From NCBI GenBank assembly GCA_049318685.1, contig JBMOFW010000160.1, positions 1 to 6,553 of the forward strand: 6,553 bases of DNA, in the 5' to 3' direction. The position numbers were made by a program, and so were the translations under genes. Positions 5,392 through 6,553 of this stretch are shown in pieces (within the stretch, counting starts at the first letter, position 1; each line of letters begins with the position of its first letter). Source of the DNA: JAIXWP01 sp049318685 (GTDB lineage: Bacteria; Bacteroidota; Bacteroidia; Flavobacteriales_D; Sanyastnellaceae). The notes under the pieces were generated by a model. It was given only the letters and a program-made list of their open reading frames with translations, was not told where the DNA came from and did not search any database.

Positions 5392-5425
5392 AAAAAACCA
5401 AAAGGCCACTCCGTTGAGCGGCCTT
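5392..5425 (-). terminator. Leftward intrinsic terminator
   Basis: AAGGCC-A-CTC (5402-5411), loop CGTT, and GAG-C-GGCCTT (5416-5425) form a compact hairpin with one A-C mismatch on the + strand (G-T on the minus strand RNA, so a G-U wobble there). Read leftward, the stem is followed by TTTTGG and six T (5392-5397 on the + strand are A). The + side lacks a T-run, so it ends leftward transcripts. No leftward gene is seen to its right within the window. Confidence 0.6.
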
Positions 5426-5437
5426 CAATGGTAATAA

Positions 5438-5473
5438 ATGAAAACAATTAAACTATCTAATATCTCTACATGA
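5438..5473 (+). other. Possible tiny ORF (11 codons)
   Basis: ATG at 5438 opens MKTIKLSNIST and stops at TGA 5471-5473, which overlaps the ATG of the next tiny ORF as ATGA. There is no Shine-Dalgarno and no promoter box close upstream. The ATGA coupling is the only positive sign. It could be a leader peptide, a decayed gene or chance. Confidence 0.12.
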
Positions 5474-5529
5474 GAACTTACACGACCTTTAACGGTAAGA
5501 TCACCTCCGAAGGTTACACATTGCGTTAA
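5470..5529 (+). other. Possible tiny ORF (19 codons) upstream of the redoxin gene
   Basis: ATG at 5470 opens MRTYTTFNGKITSEGYTLR and ends at TAA 5527-5529, six bases before the redoxin promoter box. It begins on the stop codon of the preceding tiny ORF. I recognise no family. It may be a leader peptide, a gene remnant or chance. Confidence 0.15.
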
Positions 5530-5535
5530 AAATTT

Positions 5536-5543
5536 TACTTTTG
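5536..5543 (+). promoter_or_regulatory. Bacteroidota -7 promoter box for the redoxin gene
   Basis: TACTTTTG matches TAnnTTTG and lies 6 bases before an ATG at 5550 and 15 bases before the ATG at 5559. Transcription would begin near 5548. This excludes the TTG at 5541 as a start. A TTG at 5521-5523 is too close (12 bases) to be a normal -33 element. Confidence 0.62.
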
Positions 5544-5558
5544 GAAAAAATGATCCCA

Positions 5559-6197
5559 ATGAAAAAAGTATTGTTCTCCCTATCTATCGCCGTGGTTGCT
5601 GTAGCAGCTTGGTCTTTTATAACCATTGATCCTGAAAGTCTTGCCATTGGTGCAGCTGCGCCAAAAACCGACCTCAAAATGGAAGGCATCGATGGTAAAA
5701 TGGTTTCGCTCAACGATTTGAAAAAAGAAAATGGTCTTGTGGTGATCTTTTCTTGCAACACTTGCCCATTCGTCATTGGCGCTGAAGGCTACGGCGAAGG
5801 CTGGGAAGGCCGCTATGCCGGACTTAAAAAAGCAGCAGACGCATACAAAGCCGGCATCGTGCTCGTAAATAGCAACGAAGCTAAGCGTGACAATGGTGAT
5901 GGCATGGCCGATATGAAAACGCGCGCCAAAGAACACGGTTTTTCACACATGAATTATGTATTGGATAAAAACGCTGAATTGGCCAATGCTTTTGGTGCAC
6001 GCACCACACCGCATGTGTTTTTCTTTGACAAAAACATGAAGCTCATTTACAAAGGCGCCATCGATGATAGCAACGAAAGCCCTGCTAAAGTGACCAATGC
6101 CTATTTGGAAAAAGCCTTGGTAAACAACGCCACAGGCAAAGCCGTTGATCCGGCCGAAAGTCGCCCTGTTGGATGCAGCATCAAGCGCGTTCAATAA
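5559..6197 (+). CDS. Exported redoxin / thioredoxin-like protein (PRX-like group)
   Basis: A 212-residue protein with an N-terminal signal peptide (basic MKK, hydrophobic core about 4-20, no lipobox Cys) and a thioredoxin-fold AhpC/TSA-redoxin domain. GAAAPKTDLKMEGIDGK (31-47) is the usual redoxin opening. The active-site region FSCNTCPFV (64-72) has a CxxC pair (Cys66, Cys69), TTPHVFFFD (149-157) contains the cis-Pro, and a third Cys occurs in RPVGCSIKR (202-210). CNxCPFV together with the C-terminal VGCSIK is typical of the PRX-like redoxin group found widely in Bacteroidota; this is from family memory. It likely acts as a thiol oxidoreductase or peroxidase in the periplasm, with unknown substrate. 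The ATG at 5559 gives the cleanest signal peptide; the in-frame ATG at 5550 is a real alternative. A 19-bp gap with its own promoter box separates it from truB. Confidence 0.88.
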   Translation: MKKVLFSLSIAVVAVAAWSFITIDPESLAIGAAAPKTDLKMEGIDGKMVSLNDLKKENGLVVIFSCNTCPFVIGAEGYGEGWEGRYAGLKKAADAYKAGIVLVNSNEAKRDNGDGMADMKTRAKEHGFSHMNYVLDKNAELANAFGARTTPHVFFFDKNMKLIYKGAIDDSNESPAKVTNAYLEKALVNNATGKAVDPAESRPVGCSIKRVQ

Positions 6198-6204
6198 TGT
6201 CGGC

Positions 6205-6212
6205 TATTTTTG
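6205..6212 (+). promoter_or_regulatory. Bacteroidota -7 promoter box for truB
   Basis: TATTTTTG matches TAnnTTTG and is followed by CCGC and the truB ATG at 6217, the same four-base spacing as for rbfA and the GNAT gene. It sits in the 19-bp gap after the redoxin stop, so truB can be transcribed on its own although it follows closely. Confidence 0.62.
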
Positions 6213-6216
6213 CCGC

Positions 6217-6553
6217 ATGATTCCGGAACCAAACACGTTTCAAAACACCCAAGACATCCTCAACGGGGCGATACTCATCATAGACAAACCCTTGGATTGG
6301 ACCAGTTTTGATGTTGTTGGAAAACTCAAGTGGCTCATGCGTCGTTTTGGCAAAGCCCCTAAATTCAAAATAGGACATGCCGGCACGCTTGATCCATTGG
6401 CCACCGGACTACTCGTTGTTTGCACTGGACGCTGCACCAAGATGATTCCCGATATCCAAGGCGGAATGAAGGAATACACGGGTACCATCCGTTTGGGGCA
6501 AACTACACCAAGCTACGATCTCGAAACCGCCCCCGAGGGCGCCTTTCTATACG
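6217..6553 (+). CDS. truB: tRNA pseudouridine(55) synthase (3' end missing)
   Basis: The first 112 residues of TruB, which isomerises uridine-55 to pseudouridine in the T-arm of tRNAs. GAILIIDKPLDWTSFDVV (17-34) is the N-terminal TruB block. KIGHAGTLDPLATGLLVV (51-68) is the catalytic motif, with the nucleophilic Asp at residue 59 in GTLDPLATG, and KEYTGTIRLGQTTPSYD (85-101) is the next conserved block. The sequence pattern (IDKPLxWTSFDVV, KLKWLMRRFG) fits the Bacteroidota form, which in full is about 230-250 residues, so roughly half is visible. The gene runs off the right edge. The ATG is 19 bp after the redoxin stop and directly follows a -7 promoter box, which argues for this start. Confidence 0.95.
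   Translation, partial: MIPEPNTFQNTQDILNGAILIIDKPLDWTSFDVVGKLKWLMRRFGKAPKFKIGHAGTLDPLATGLLVVCTGRCTKMIPDIQGGMKEYTGTIRLGQTTPSYDLETAPEGAFLY

Larger units (their letters stand above)
5131..5558. other. 428-bp gene-free divergent intergenic region
   Basis: This lies between the leftward adenosyltransferase and the rightward redoxin gene. It holds promoter boxes at both ends, an inverted repeat (5204-5227), a rightward terminator-like hairpin, a GA-rich hexamer repeat, a short CCTCATT duplication (5373-5386), a leftward terminator, and two tiny ORFs. No gene longer than about 30 codons is supported. No tRNA or cobalamin-riboswitch pattern was recognised upstream of the adenosyltransferase. Confidence 0.75.

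Overview
The window looks like a chromosomal segment of a member of the Bacteroidota, probably a Flavobacteriia-like lineage with moderate GC. Three things suggest this: the protein sequences resemble Bacteroidota versions of RbfA, TruB, aspartate kinase and the FtsX/LolE-type permease; Shine-Dalgarno sequences are weak or absent; and the first gene of every transcription unit whose start is visible carries the Bacteroidota -7 promoter box TAnnTTTG. All genes are housekeeping or accessory metabolic types. I see no mobile element, CRISPR array, rRNA or tRNA.

Layout from left to right: (1) the 3' part of a Mn-type superoxide dismutase gene (+), which runs off the left edge. (2) A leftward operon of three genes: rbfA (ribosome maturation), a class I SAM methyltransferase with a hydrophobic C-terminal segment, and an FtsX/LolE-like ABC permease. 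(3) Divergent from it across only 45 bp, a rightward pair: an SSAT-like GNAT acetyltransferase and a monofunctional aspartate kinase. (4) A leftward PduO-type cob(I)alamin adenosyltransferase gene, whose stop codon overlaps that of the kinase. (5) A 428-bp gene-free stretch (5131-5558) with an inverted repeat, two intrinsic-terminator-like structures pointing at each other, a hexamer tandem repeat between them, and two tiny overlapping ORFs. (6) A rightward gene for an exported redoxin with a CxxC motif. (7) The 5' part of truB (tRNA pseudouridine-55 synthase), which runs off the right edge.

The genes do not form one pathway. The clearest unexplained signals are regulatory. Three genes (rbfA, GNAT, truB) have TAnnTTTG exactly four bases before their ATG, which predicts leaderless or nearly leaderless mRNAs. 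Both convergent gene pairs have no intergenic DNA at all. The first terminator-like structure facing the aspartate kinase transcript lies beyond the adenosyltransferase gene, so the kinase mRNA may run antisense across that whole gene. I did not find a convincing new multi-gene system here.
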